Assembly: GCF_008806375.1 (NCBI RefSeq)
Contig: NZ_WAAT01000044.1
Coordinates: forward strand, 143,234 to 207,233
Direction of reading: 5' to 3'
Source: Pseudotamlana haliotis
GTDB taxonomy: Bacteria; Bacteroidota; Bacteroidia; Flavobacteriales; Flavobacteriaceae
Length of the DNA: 64,000 nt
Shown here: in pieces, positions 43,276 through 52,800 of the stretch
How positions within the stretch are numbered: the stretch's first letter is position 1
Layout: each line of letters begins with the position of its first letter
The notes under the pieces: model-generated
Told to the model about the DNA's origin: nothing
The model's input: only the letters and a program-made list of their open reading frames with translations
Databases searched by the model: none
Made by a program: the position numbers and the translations under genes

Positions 43276-44064
43276 TTAATGTAAACTAATTTCTGCTACT
43301 GAATTTTCTTTTGAAGCGACGTTAGCACCGCCTTTATGTTCGATGGTAATGCTTAAACCTTGAACATCTTCCATGTAAGGGATATTTCGTAATTTTCTAT
43401 CAGCCTTATCTAAAATACCTAAGTTCACCATTTTACCTTGTAAGTCTGCCCAAATTTGGTAGCACTGTTCTTCAGGTAGTTGCGGTAAGGAAACCACGTC
43501 AATCATCGATGTTTTTTCTTTAGAGTTGATATAGGCTACTGTTTTTAAATCTTTTGCACGATCGTTACCTGTAATGATATATTTTTGAGTTTCAGGATTG
43601 TTAAGTTTTAAAAGCTGCCTCATCATGCTGTCAAGCATTTCGTTGTGCTTGTCAATATCACTTCTTAAATCAAAAATCTCTTCAACAACAACTTGGTTTT
43701 CTTCGGCTAGTTGTTGATTTTGAGAGTAAAAGATATATGATGTTCCAGCAAAAAGCATAGCGACTAAACTAGCTGCAATGCTCAATTTATACCATTTTTT
43801 GTAAGCTTTTTGCGGCTTTAGTGCAATCACTGGTTTCTCATCTAACTCATCTAAAATATGATCTAAAACCATTTTTGGAGCTTCAACCGCTTGGCTTTTA
43901 GCTACGATTTCAAGGTTAGATTGAAGCGTGTTGTATGCGTTCTGTACTTCTGGAAATCGAGAGATGTAAGATTCCACATGTTGGGTTTCTTCAGAAGTAG
44001 TTGCTCCTAGTAAATATTTATCTAGAAGGCCAGAATTTAAAAAAGTATGTACTTTCTCATTCAT
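43276..44064 (-). CDS. Anti-sigma factor, RskA-like
   Basis: A 262-residue membrane anti-sigma factor. The cytoplasmic N-terminal domain (LLDKYLLGATTSEETQHVESYISRFPEV) binds the sigma factor. A single helix (LSIAASLVAMLFAGTSYIFYS, about residues 90-110) is followed by a coiled segment and a periplasmic RskA domain with LPQLPEEQCYQIWADLQGKMVNLGIL and GLSITIEHKGGANV. It would hold the partner sigma factor inactive until the periplasmic part is cut. It is encoded 13 nt after the sigma gene. Confidence 0.9.
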   Translation of the reverse strand: MNEKVHTFLNSGLLDKYLLGATTSEETQHVESYISRFPEVQNAYNTLQSNLEIVAKSQAVEAPKMVLDHILDELDEKPVIALKPQKAYKKWYKLSIAASLVAMLFAGTSYIFYSQNQQLAEENQVVVEEIFDLRSDIDKHNEMLDSMMRQLLKLNNPETQKYIITGNDRAKDLKTVAYINSKEKTSMIDVVSLPQLPEEQCYQIWADLQGKMVNLGILDKADRKLRNIPYMEDVQGLSITIEHKGGANVASKENSVAEISLH

Positions 44065-44077
44065 GACTTAAATGTAT

Positions 44078-44608
44078 TTAAGGGTGGTAAATTTTTTTCA
44101 ATTCACGTAACCCAATTTTTAATCTTGACTTTATTGTTCCTAATGGAATGTCTAATTCATCGCTAGCTTCTTGCTGCGTCATGCCTTCAAAAAAGAGGGC
44201 ATTAATCACTATTTGATATTTTTCATCTAAGCTGCTTAGATGTTTTTTGATATCTAAAACATCCTGATTGAGTTCGTTGGATGTCACTTTATATACGGTT
44301 GAAGTCTCCATCTGGACTTCATTGTTTATTTTATTTTTTTGAGATCTAATTTTGTCTATGGCCGTATTATAGGCGATGCGGTAAAGCCAAGTAAATAGTT
44401 TTGCTTTAGAAGCATCATATTTTTTGGCGTATCTCCAAATTTTTACAAAGGTTTCTTGCAGGACATCTTGGGCGAGATCTTCATCGGTAATGACCTTTCT
44501 GATTACCCCATAGAGCGCATCGGCATAGTTTTCATAAAGTAAACTAATGGCCTTTTTATCTTCTTTTTGAAGGAGACTGACTATTTCTTTTTCTATTGCT
44601 GAAACCAA
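44078..44608 (-). CDS. ECF sigma factor paired with the RskA-like anti-sigma
   Basis: A 176-residue SigK/SigL-type ECF factor. Region 2: YENYADALYGVIRKVITDEDLAQDVLQETFVKIWRYAKKYDASKAKLFTWLYRIAYNTAIDKIRS. Region 4: LSSLDEKYQIVINALFFEGMTQQEASDELDIPLGTIKSRLKIGLRELKKI. There is no ATG; TTG at 44608 is the only plausible start and fits the -7 box at 44652-44659. The sigma and anti-sigma genes form a two-gene unit that is probably autoregulated, as usual for ECF loci. Confidence 0.92.
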   Translation of the reverse strand: MVSAIEKEIVSLLQKEDKKAISLLYENYADALYGVIRKVITDEDLAQDVLQETFVKIWRYAKKYDASKAKLFTWLYRIAYNTAIDKIRSQKNKINNEVQMETSTVYKVTSNELNQDVLDIKKHLSSLDEKYQIVINALFFEGMTQQEASDELDIPLGTIKSRLKIGLRELKKIYHP

Positions 44609-44651
44609 ATTATAAGCAGTTTATATAAAACTTGCGACAGTAGCAAGCCCG

Positions 44652-44659
44652 CAAAGTTA
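44652..44659 (-). promoter_or_regulatory. -7 box for the sigma/anti-sigma unit
   Basis: Minus strand reads TAACTTTG followed by C, 43 nt before the TTG start and just beyond the murB stop codon. Confidence 0.55.
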
Positions 44660-44674
44660 GAAATTTCTTTTTTA

Positions 44675-45688
44675 TTATAAGATATTTACTTCCGCTTCAA
44701 TAGCAATACCAAAAAGTTGGTTTACTGTTTTCTGAATCAGTTGTGAAAGGTTTAAAATCTCTTCACCAGTGGCACCTCCATAATTCACTAGAACTAAGGC
44801 TTGATTTTTATGCACACCGTAATGACCGAATGTTTTTCCTTTAAATCCTGCTTTTTCAATTAACCATCCCGCAGGAACTTTAACATCATCGTCTGAAACC
44901 GGATAAGACGGCATGTCTGGAAAGTTTTCAGTCAGTTGCTCGTAAGCTTTTTTGGAAATCACGGGGTTTTTAAAAAAACTACCACAGTTTCCTATAACTT
45001 TAGGGTCAGGAAGTTTGCTTTGGCGAATAGAAATAACGGCCTTAGAAATATCTTGAATGGTTGGCGTACTAATGCCTTCTTTTTCTAGTTCTGAAGCGAT
45101 AGCACCATAATGTACATGCTGCTTATGATTTTTCTTAGTGAGCTTAAAGTTTACGCTAGTGATAATATATTTTCCTTTCGCTTCTTGTTTGAAAATGGAG
45201 TTTCTGTAGCCAAAATGACAGTCTTCTTTACGGAAGCTGTGCATGTCTTTTGACGCTATAGAAATGGCTTCACAAGATTCAAAACTATCTTTTAATTCTA
45301 CCCCATAGGCACCAATGTTTTGAATGGGTGCTGTGCCTACATTTCCAGGTATTAGCGATAAATTCTCAATACCACCGAAATCATTGTTTATTGTCCAAAG
45401 TACAAAGTCATGCCAGACTTCACCCGCTTGTACTTTTACAGTAACAAACTCATCATCTTCAGCAATGACTTCAATACCTTTAAATCCTAACTTGATAACG
45501 AGTCCTTCAAAATCTTTAGTGAGTAACATGTTGCTGCCACCACCTAAAATAAGCTTGTTAGGATAGTCTTCTAAAGAAAGTACTTTTTTAAGTTCTTCAA
45601 TATCATCTACCGAAACAAAATGTTTGGCTTTAGCATCAATACCAAAGGTGTTAAATGGTTTTAAGGATGTATTTTGTTCGATCTGCAC
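44675..45688 (-). CDS. murB: UDP-N-acetylenolpyruvoylglucosamine reductase MurB, type I
   Basis: A 337-residue FAD enzyme that reduces UDP-GlcNAc-enolpyruvate to UDP-MurNAc in peptidoglycan synthesis. The FAD domain carries [55 protein letters not shown] and [11 protein letters not shown]. The proton-donor Ser region is [13 protein letters not shown], and the C-terminal Glu lies in AEVNIL. The insert with the Tyr loop places it in type I. It starts 5 nt after the aminotransferase stop, so the two are cotranscribed. Confidence 0.95.
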   Translation of the reverse strand: [337 protein letters not shown]

Positions 45689-45693
45689 AGTAA

Positions 45694-46884
45694 TTAGTCT
45701 TTATAAATTTTTAAGGCCTCCTTTAATATATGAACTGCTTTTATTAAGCTTTCTTTGTTAAGTACGTAAGCAATTCTTATTTGGTTTAATCCAACATCTG
45801 GTGTAGAGTAAAATCCGTTTGCCGGGGCTACCATAATAGTTTCTCCGTCTATATCAAATTTCTCTAAAAGCCATTGCGCGAACTTATCGGTGTTTTTTAC
45901 TGGTAATTCTACTATGCAGTAAAATGCGCCTTTCGGTTTGGCAACTTTAATGCCTTCTATTTTTTGTAATTCTGCAATAAGAATATTACGGCGCTCTACA
46001 TATTCATGAATGACTTCATCAAAATAACTTTGCGGTGTATCTAACGCAGCTTCGCTTGCAATTTGTGCGAATGTTGGCGGACTTAATCTTGCTTGAGCAA
46101 ATTTCAAAACGGTTTCCATAACCATTTTGTTTTTAGATACTAAAAAGCCTACGCGTGCACCACACATGCTGTAGCGTTTAGAAACCGAATCAATAATAAC
46201 GGCGTGTTGTTCAATACCATCTACTTGCATAATGGAGTAGTGGGTTTCTCCGTCGTAAATAAACTCACGGTATACTTCATCGGCAACCAAAAACAAATCA
46301 TGTTTTATGGCTAAGGCTGCAAGTTGTTCTATTTCTTCTTTAGAATATAAAGTTCCTGTAGGGTTTCCAGGATTACAAATTAATATAGCCTTAGTTTTTG
46401 GTGTAATTAAACTCTCAAAAGTTTCAATGGATGGTAGTGCAAAATTATCATCGATACTACAAATCGCAGGAACCACGTTGACTCCTGTTGCTGTAGAAAA
46501 TGCAATGTAATTGGCATAAAATGGTTCAGAGATGATCACTTCATCTTCGGGATCCATAATGCTACTAAATAAAAATTGTAAAGCTTCGCTTGCTCCTGTG
46601 GTTACAATGATATCTTCATGAATGACGGTAATGTCATGCTTGTTATAGTAGGCAGCTAACTTTTTTCTATACGTTTCAGAACCTTGAGATCTAGAATAGG
46701 ATAAAATATCAATGTTACTATTTTTAACGGCATTTATGGCAACTTCAGGAGTTTTGATATCTGGTTGCCCGATGTTTAAATAGTAAATGTGCTTTCCGTC
46801 TTCTATAGCTTGTTCCGCATAAGGGACCAGTTTACGAATAGGAGAGGCAGGCATTTTGTGGCCTTTTTTAGAAATGGTTGGCAT
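45694..46884 (-). CDS. PLP-dependent aminotransferase, class I/II
   Basis: A 396-residue fold-type I aminotransferase of the aspartate aminotransferase Ib group. Seen: YLNIGQPDIKTP, VTTGASEALQFLFSSIMDPED, ICNPGNPTGTLYSKEEI, VADEVYREFIYDG, the PLP-Lys in SVSKRYSMCGARVGFLV, and the C-terminal Arg in GLNQIRIAYV. The donor cannot be settled from sequence; aspartate, aromatic or branched-chain substrates are possible. It is the first gene of a pair with murB. Confidence 0.9.
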   Translation of the reverse strand: MPTISKKGHKMPASPIRKLVPYAEQAIEDGKHIYYLNIGQPDIKTPEVAINAVKNSNIDILSYSRSQGSETYRKKLAAYYNKHDITVIHEDIIVTTGASEALQFLFSSIMDPEDEVIISEPFYANYIAFSTATGVNVVPAICSIDDNFALPSIETFESLITPKTKAILICNPGNPTGTLYSKEEIEQLAALAIKHDLFLVADEVYREFIYDGETHYSIMQVDGIEQHAVIIDSVSKRYSMCGARVGFLVSKNKMVMETVLKFAQARLSPPTFAQIASEAALDTPQSYFDEVIHEYVERRNILIAELQKIEGIKVAKPKGAFYCIVELPVKNTDKFAQWLLEKFDIDGETIMVAPANGFYSTPDVGLNQIRIAYVLNKESLIKAVHILKEALKIYKD

Positions 46885-47033
46885 TTATTAAATTTTAGGG
46901 TGTAAAGTTGAGAAAATTATATGAAGTTTTTCAATAAACAGCTTTAAATATGAAGGTATACTTAAGCAATTGAATAGTTTTCTAAGAAATAGCCCAATCT
47001 TTTGTTAATTTGTTTTAGAGTAGGCCTGTAAAT

Positions 47034-47068
47034 GAAAAAGGCTTAAACGTTTGTTTAAGCCTTTTTGT
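47034..47068. terminator. Terminator after the DUF1573 gene
   Basis: AAAAGGCTTAAAC (47036-47048) pairs perfectly with GTTTAAGCCTTTT (47053-47065) around GTTT. It lies 25 nt past the DUF1573 stop on the minus strand and is symmetrical enough to act in both directions. Confidence 0.8.
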
Positions 47069-47092
47069 GTTTTATGAAAAGAAATGGTTTTT

Positions 47093-47500
47093 TTATTCCA
47101 TTACGCTTTTATCTTTTTTATCCATAACACCGGCTTTTTCAACAACAAGACCTTTAATTTTTAGTGCGACTGTTGGTGTCTCGGCATTAGAAATAACCGT
47201 AATCGTTTTTCTAATTGGGTTCACTCTGTTGGTGTCATATTTAACTTCTATTTTTCCTTGTTTTCCTGGTAAAATAGGTCCTTCAGGTTTTTTAGGAATA
47301 GTACATCCACAACTTGATGACACTTTAGAAATGATAAGTGGTTCATCTCCAGTGTTTGTGAATTTAAACACACGAACACCGTCTGCCCCTTTTTCTATGG
47401 TTCCATAATCTATAGTATCTGATTCAAACTTGATTTTAGCTTGTGCATTCACCGATAAGCTAATTAATCCGATAAATAAAATTGTAATTAATGACTTCAT
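47093..47500 (-). CDS. DUF1573 exported protein
   Basis: 135 residues from the ATG at 47500 (MKSLITILFIGLISLSVNAQ signal peptide); upstream in-frame residues are not signal-like. The mature part is one Ig-like DUF1573 domain: FESDTIDYGTIEKGADGVRVFKFTNTGDEPLIISKVSSSCGCTIPKKPEGPILPGKQGKIEVKY. The Cys pair in SCGCT is typical. These proteins are periplasmic or surface-exposed and abundant in Bacteroidota; function is unknown. Confidence 0.9.
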   Translation of the reverse strand: MKSLITILFIGLISLSVNAQAKIKFESDTIDYGTIEKGADGVRVFKFTNTGDEPLIISKVSSSCGCTIPKKPEGPILPGKQGKIEVKYDTNRVNPIRKTITVISNAETPTVALKIKGLVVEKAGVMDKKDKSVME

Positions 47501-47758
47501 TATTTTATAGTTTTGATGTTTCTTTTTTAATGATTCTGTCAAGAAATAAAGCTTGTTAGAATCTGGAATTAGCCCTCAAACATACTTACTTTTCCGATAA
47601 TCTGCAAAAATAAAAGATGTAATACTTGTTTGTTAACCTAGTATTGATATTCAAATGTACGGATCAGATCGAAAAAAGGTCCTATTATAATGTTAAAATA
47701 TCAAGACTACGCTATGTTATGAATTCATAATATAGTTTCACAGAAAAAGAAATATAAG

Positions 47759-47766
47759 TACTTTTG
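47759..47766 (+). promoter_or_regulatory. -7 box for valS
   Basis: TACTTTTG followed by C matches TAnnTTTG, 30 nt before the ATG at 47797. A TTG that could start a longer frame lies inside this box, so that start is excluded. Confidence 0.6.
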
Positions 47767-47796
47767 CACTTTATTATTCAAAAATTATTCCAAAGC

Positions 47797-50433
47797 ATGC
47801 AAATTCCATCAAAATATGATGCCCGTCAAGTAGAAGATAAGTGGTACAACTACTGGATGAAACATAATTATTTTCACTCAGAACCTGATGAAAGAGAGCC
47901 TTATACTATTGTGATTCCGCCACCAAATGTTACAGGGGTCTTGCATATGGGACACATGCTTAATAATACCATTCAAGATGTATTAATCCGTCGTGCACGT
48001 TTATTAGGTAAAAACGCCTGTTGGGTACCTGGAACCGATCATGCCTCTATTGCTACTGAGGCTAAAGTGGTAGCCAGGCTTAAAGAACAAGGCATTGATA
48101 AAAACAGTCTAACTAGAGAAGAGTTTTTAGAGCACGCTTGGGATTGGACCCATGAGTATGGTGGTGTGATTTTAGAGCAGCTGAAAAAACTAGGTTGTTC
48201 TTGTGATTGGGAGCGCACTAAATTCACCATGGATCCAGAGATGAGTGAATCAGTGATTAAAGTTTTTGTTGATTTATATCAAAAAGGATTGATTTATCGT
48301 GGTTACCGTATGGTTAACTGGGATCCAGAAGCTAAAACAACACTTTCTGACGAGGAGGTGATCCATGAGGAACGTCAGGGGAATTTATATTATTTAGAGT
48401 ATAAAATTGAAGGTAGTGATGACACTCTAACTATTGCAACTACAAGACCTGAAACTATTTTTGGAGATACAGCCATTTGTATTAACCCAAATGATGAACG
48501 TTTTTCTCACTTACGTGGAAAAAAGGCCATTGTTCCAATTTGTAACCGTGTTATTCCAATTATTGAAGATGAATATGTCGATGTAGAATTCGGTACAGGC
48601 TGTTTGAAAGTAACACCGGCTCACGATGAAAACGATAAAAACCTTGGCGACAAACACAATTTAGAAGTTATTGACATTTTCTATGACGATGCTTCTTTAA
48701 ATAGTTTCGGATTGCATTACGAGGGTAAAGATCGTTTTGTGGTAAGAAAAGAAATTACTCAAGAGCTAGAAGAAAAAGGAATTTTAATAAAAACAGAAAC
48801 TCACATTAATAAAGTTGGGACTTCTGAAAGAACCAAAGCTGTTATCGAACCGCGATTGAGTGATCAATGGTTCTTGAAAATGGAAGAATTAGTAAAGCCA
48901 GCAATTGAAGCTGTCTTAGGTGAAGATTCAGAAATTAACTTATTTCCTAAAAAGTTTGAGAACACTTACCGTCACTGGATGGAAAATATCCGTGATTGGA
49001 ACATTTCTCGTCAGCTCATGTGGGGACAACAAATTCCTGCATATTTCTATGGCAATGGTAAAAATGATTTTGTTGTAGCAGAAACAGCTGATGAAGCACT
49101 AGAATTAGCAAAAACAGCTACTGATAATTCAGAATTAAAAGCAGAAGACTTACGTCAGGATACAGATGCATTAGATACTTGGTTTTCATCTTGGATATGG
49201 CCCATGTCTGTTTTTGACGGGATTAGATATCCAGAAAATGAAGACATAAAATACTATTATCCAACTAACGATTTAGTTACAGGGCCCGATATTTTATTCT
49301 TCTGGGTAGCTCGTATGATTATTTCGGGTTATGAATACAAAGATGAAAAACCGTTCAATAATGTTTATCTAACAGGTTTAGTTCGCGATAAGCAACGTCG
49401 TAAGATGAGTAAATCATTAGGTAATTCTCCTGATGCCTTAAAACTTATTGAAGAATATGGTGCTGATGGGGTTCGTGTAGGACTGTTATTGAGTTCAGCG
49501 GCTGGTAATGATTTGATGTTTGACGAAGCCCTTTGTCAGCAAGGAAAAGCCTTTGGTAATAAAATATGGAACGCCTTCCGTTTGATTCAAGGTTGGGAAA
49601 TTGATGAAACTATTCCACAACCAGAAACTTCAAAAGTTGGCTTAGATTGGTATGAAGCGAAGTTTCAAAAAGCTTTAGCAGAAATTGAAGATCACTTTAG
49701 CAAATATAGATTGAGTGATGCTTTAATGGGGGTGTACAAGTTAATCATGGATGATTTTTCATCATGGTTATTAGAAATTATTAAGCCAGCCTATCAAAAA
49801 CCTATTGATGCTAAAACATACCAGGCAGTCATTAAAGCTTTTGAAAATAATTTAAAAGTTTTACATCCGTTTATGCCGTTTTTAACCGAAGAAATTTGGC
49901 AATATATTACAGAGAGAACCCCTGAGGAGGCCTTAATTGTAGCAAAATGGCCAAAACATATAGTTGTAAATGAGCATTTGATTTCAGAATTTGAATTTGC
50001 TTCAGAAGTGATTTCGGGTATTAGAAACATTAGGAAACAGAAAAACATCGCTTTTAAAGATGCCGTTGCATTTTCTATAATAAATAATGAAAATACCACA
50101 AAAACTTTTGATGGCGTTATCCAAAAATTAGGAAACCTTGAAGCTATTGAAACGACTACCGAAGCTATTGAAGGCGCTTTGACTTTTAGAGTAAAATCGA
50201 ATGAATATTTTATTCCAATGGTTGGGGCTATTGATGTGGAAGCAGAAATTAAAAAGCTTACAGAAGAACTAAAATACACCGAAGGTTTTTTGAAATCTGT
50301 TCAAAAAAAATTATCCAATGAGCGTTTTGTTGCAGGAGCACCAGAGCAAGTAGTTGCCAGTGAAAAGAAAAAAGAAGCGGATGCTTTGGCCAAAATAGAA
50401 ACCTTAAAGTCTAGTTTAGCTAGTTTAGGTTAA
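47797..50433 (+). CDS. valS: Valyl-tRNA synthetase
   Basis: 878 residues from the ATG at 47797 ([20 protein letters not shown]). A class Ia synthetase charging tRNA-Val. The HIGH motif is HMGH (residues 50-53), in [18 protein letters not shown]. The CP1 editing domain has [17 protein letters not shown] and [11 protein letters not shown]. The KMSKS motif lies at residues 536-540, followed by the anticodon-binding domain. A C-terminal coiled arm ([25 protein letters not shown]...) is the tRNA-binding arm typical of ValRS. It is a single gene between its own promoter and terminator. Confidence 0.97.
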   Translation: MQIPSKYDARQVEDKWYNYWMKHNYFHSEPDEREPYTIVIPPPNVTGVLHMGHMLNNTIQDVLIRRARLLGKNACWVPGTDHASIATEAKVVARLKEQGIDKNSLTREEFLEHAWDWTHEYGGVILEQLKKLGCSCDWERTKFTMDPEMSESVIKVFVDLYQKGLIYRGYRMVNWDPEAKTTLSDEEVIHEERQGNLYYLEYKIEGSDDTLTIATTRPETIFGDTAICINPNDERFSHLRGKKAIVPICNRVIPIIEDEYVDVEFGTGCLKVTPAHDENDKNLGDKHNLEVIDIFYDDASLNSFGLHYEGKDRFVVRKEITQELEEKGILIKTETHINKVGTSERTKAVIEPRLSDQWFLKMEELVKPAIEAVLGEDSEINLFPKKFENTYRHWMENIRDWNISRQLMWGQQIPAYFYGNGKNDFVVAETADEALELAKTATDNSELKAEDLRQDTDALDTWFSSWIWPMSVFDGIRYPENEDIKYYYPTNDLVTGPDILFFWVARMIISGYEYKDEKPFNNVYLTGLVRDKQRRKMSKSLGNSPDALKLIEEYGADGVRVGLLLSSAAGNDLMFDEALCQQGKAFGNKIWNAFRLIQGWEIDETIPQPETSKVGLDWYEAKFQKALAEIEDHFSKYRLSDALMGVYKLIMDDFSSWLLEIIKPAYQKPIDAKTYQAVIKAFENNLKVLHPFMPFLTEEIWQYITERTPEEALIVAKWPKHIVVNEHLISEFEFASEVISGIRNIRKQKNIAFKDAVAFSIINNENTTKTFDGVIQKLGNLEAIETTTEAIEGALTFRVKSNEYFIPMVGAIDVEAEIKKLTEELKYTEGFLKSVQKKLSNERFVAGAPEQVVASEKKKEADALAKIETLKSSLASLG

Positions 50434-50451
50434 TTTAAAAAGCATAAATTC

Positions 50452-50507
50452 TTTTAAAAAAAGCTTTTCAAATATGTGTTTTGCATATTTTGGAAAGCTT
50501 TTTTTAT
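50452..50507 (+). terminator. Terminator after valS
   Basis: A long hairpin: AAAAAAAGCTTTTC plus AAATATG pairs with CATATTT plus GAAAGCTTTTTTT across a short bulge and loop, ending in a T run. Confidence 0.8.
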
Positions 50508-50579
50508 GAGGTGTCTTTGTGTGATGTTGTTAATCTTTTTATTATTCGGTGTTACTTAACAAATCAATAGGTTAAATTG

Positions 50580-50693
50580 ATGAAAATCAGTTTAATTATG
50601 AACGCACCTCTAGGCTTAGTGATTGTCAATTTTTTATTTTTCAGCCCATTAATCTCAGTAATGGTTGGTAATCTTGAATTAAAAAGAGAATAA
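50580..50693 (+). CDS. Possible 37-residue membrane peptide
   Basis: An ATG at 50580 opens a frame MKISLIMNAPLGLVIVNF... that contains one hydrophobic stretch of about 22 residues and ends in NLELKRE before TAA. The charge pattern would suit a small membrane peptide. There is no clear -7 box or Shine-Dalgarno site, and a frame this short can arise by chance. Confidence 0.2.
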   Translation: MKISLIMNAPLGLVIVNFLFFSPLISVMVGNLELKRE

Positions 50694-50753
50694 TGCAATT
50701 AAGGGCTTGTTTTTAATTTTTTTTTAATTTTTTATAGATTTTATGCGATTTGA

Positions 50754-50784
50754 TTGTGAATAATCTTACCGTTTTTCTATATTT
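50754..50784 (+). promoter_or_regulatory. Promoter of the OmpA-family gene
   Basis: A -33 TTG (50754-50756) and a -7 TATATTTG (50777-50784) are separated by 20 bp, a full Bacteroidota promoter. The leader is about 70 nt and ends ATTAATTAATTATG. Confidence 0.65.
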
Positions 50785-50858
50785 GATACTCAAATCAGGT
50801 AATACTGACTCGATAGACTCACTGTTGATACTCAGTTACTTATATTAATTAATTAATT

Positions 50859-51959
50859 ATGAAAAAATTTTACTTATTTAGTTTGCTCATGCTTGTCGTG
50901 GGATCCCTTTCAAATGTTACTGCTCAATCTAGTGGAGAAAGGGAAGGCGGATTTTATTTTGGTCTAGGTTATAACTTTGTTGACGATTCAGGTACAGCAG
51001 GTAGTGAGCCTTTTAATTTTAGTGATAACTGGCATTACACAGCTTATCCTAACCGATTAAATGTTGGTTATATCTTAGGTCGTAGTGGTTTTTCTGTTGA
51101 AGCTATTGGTACCATTAATACCTTACAAGAAGGTAAAGTGTTGGATGGATATGGTGTTTTAACTGAAGATTTAGACTACTGGGCTGTTGATGGTATGGTG
51201 TCTTTCAGTTTAGACAAATTTACCTCAAGAAAAGGTTGGTTTGATCCTTATTTACAAGCAGGTATGGGAGGTTCTTCTATTAATAATGATAAGGTTCTTA
51301 CTTTTAATGCTGGTGCTGGTGCTAACTTTTGGTTAGGGAAACAAAAAAACTGGGCGATCAACTTAAACACTATGGGTAAATGGGGAATCAACGAAGATAA
51401 TAAAGGTGATAACCATATTCAACACGCTATTGGTGTTGTGTTTAAACCATTTGGTAAGAAGAAGAAACCTGCTCCTGCACCAGTTGTAGAGCAAGCACCA
51501 GAGCCCGAGCCAGAGCCTGTTGTTGAGCCAACTCCAACTCCAGAGCCAACTCCAGAACCACAAGTTGATCAAGAAGCTGTATTACGTGAACAAATGACTT
51601 CTGATTTAAGTGAAGTACGTCGTGTGTACTACGATTTTGATTCTTCAACTTTAACATCTGAAGACCAAGATATCGTTGATGAACTTGTAGTATTCATGAA
51701 TAAATACCCAACAGCTATTTTAGATATTAAATCTCATGCAGATAGTAGAGGAGCGAAAGATTATAACCTACAGCTTTCTCAGAAGAGATCTAAGAGTATC
51801 GTAGATTATGCAGTAACTCACGGTATCGATAGATCTAGATTTGTTGCTGAAGGATTCGGTGAAACTCAGTTAAATAATGGATGTTCTGATGGTGTTAAGT
51901 GTACTAAAGAAGAACACAGAGAAAACCGTAGAACTGATTACGAATTAGTTTGGGAATAG
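50859..51959 (+). CDS. OmpA-family outer membrane protein
   Basis: A 366-residue protein. The signal peptide ends SNVTAQ. Residues about 25-195 form a beta-barrel-like domain (GGFYFGLGYNFVDDSG..., alternating strands ending AIGVVFKPF). A Pro/Glu-rich linker of about 35 residues (PEPEPEPVVEPTPTPEP type) follows. The C-terminal OmpA domain carries VYYDFDSSTL, ILDIKSHADSRGAKDYNLQLSQKRSKSIVDYAV, FVAEGFGETQLNNGC and EEHRENRRTDYELVW, with the Asp and Arg that bind diaminopimelate. It links the outer membrane to peptidoglycan. A strong promoter and terminator suggest an abundant protein. Confidence 0.93.
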   Translation: MKKFYLFSLLMLVVGSLSNVTAQSSGEREGGFYFGLGYNFVDDSGTAGSEPFNFSDNWHYTAYPNRLNVGYILGRSGFSVEAIGTINTLQEGKVLDGYGVLTEDLDYWAVDGMVSFSLDKFTSRKGWFDPYLQAGMGGSSINNDKVLTFNAGAGANFWLGKQKNWAINLNTMGKWGINEDNKGDNHIQHAIGVVFKPFGKKKKPAPAPVVEQAPEPEPEPVVEPTPTPEPTPEPQVDQEAVLREQMTSDLSEVRRVYYDFDSSTLTSEDQDIVDELVVFMNKYPTAILDIKSHADSRGAKDYNLQLSQKRSKSIVDYAVTHGIDRSRFVAEGFGETQLNNGCSDGVKCTKEEHRENRRTDYELVWE

Positions 51960-51982
51960 TATTTTAAACCAATAAATGTTTT

Positions 51983-52016
51983 AAAAAAGGGCCTTCTTCT
52001 GAAGGCCCTTTTTTTA
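51983..52016 (+). terminator. Terminator after the OmpA-family gene
   Basis: AAAAAAGGGCCTTC pairs perfectly with GAAGGCCCTTTTTT around TTCT, the strongest GC stem of its type in the window. Confidence 0.92.
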
Positions 52017-52533
<517 letters not shown>

Positions 52534-52800
52534 CTATTTACGATATAAAAAGTAGTTATTAACCAAGTCGATGTACAATCTTTTAGCCTCGTCTTCGGTC
52601 AGTCCTTTGGCTTGAAATAAGGCATTTGTTTTAAAAGCATTAATGATGGGCTTTTTGCTTTTCGGACGTCCGTAATCGTTTGTAGCTTTTTTATAATAAG
52701 CATACAGCTTGAGTAATGTGTCTGCAGGAAAAGGCTCCGTGTAAGCGTTTACACGGTCTACTGCTTGATCAAACTCAATATCTAAGTTGCTTTTACTCAT
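52534..52800 (-). CDS. Acyl-CoA-binding protein
   Basis: An 88-residue four-helix ACBP. Family residues are present: FDQAVDRVNAY, LKLYAYYKKATNDYG with the Tyr and Lys that contact the acyl-CoA, and KGLTEDEAKRLYIDLVNNYF. It binds long-chain acyl-CoA esters and buffers or delivers them to lipid synthesis. Its start abuts the psd stop codon, so it is the last gene of the LUD-cdsA-psd unit, which fits a link to phospholipid synthesis. Such proteins are uncommon in bacteria outside a few groups including Bacteroidota. Confidence 0.92.
   Translation of the reverse strand: MSKSNLDIEFDQAVDRVNAYTEPFPADTLLKLYAYYKKATNDYGRPKSKKPIINAFKTNALFQAKGLTEDEAKRLYIDLVNNYFLYRK

Larger units (their letters stand above)
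50508..50858. other. Intergenic region upstream of the OmpA-family gene
   Basis: It contains one short open frame (50580-50693, 37 codons, hydrophobic; see findings) and the promoter of the OmpA-family gene. GAGGTG near 50508 and CACCTC near 50604 could pair. Nothing else is recognised. Confidence 0.5.

Noticed and set aside
47764..47796. An 11-codon N-terminal extension of ValS from a TTG
   Set aside because: The TTG lies inside the -7 box TACTTTTG, so it would be upstream of the transcript start. The ATG at 47797 gives the normal ValRS N terminus.
49794..50279. A 161-codon open frame opposite the 3' part of valS
   Set aside because: Antisense to the conserved anticodon-binding region; the composition is that of a reverse-complement shadow.
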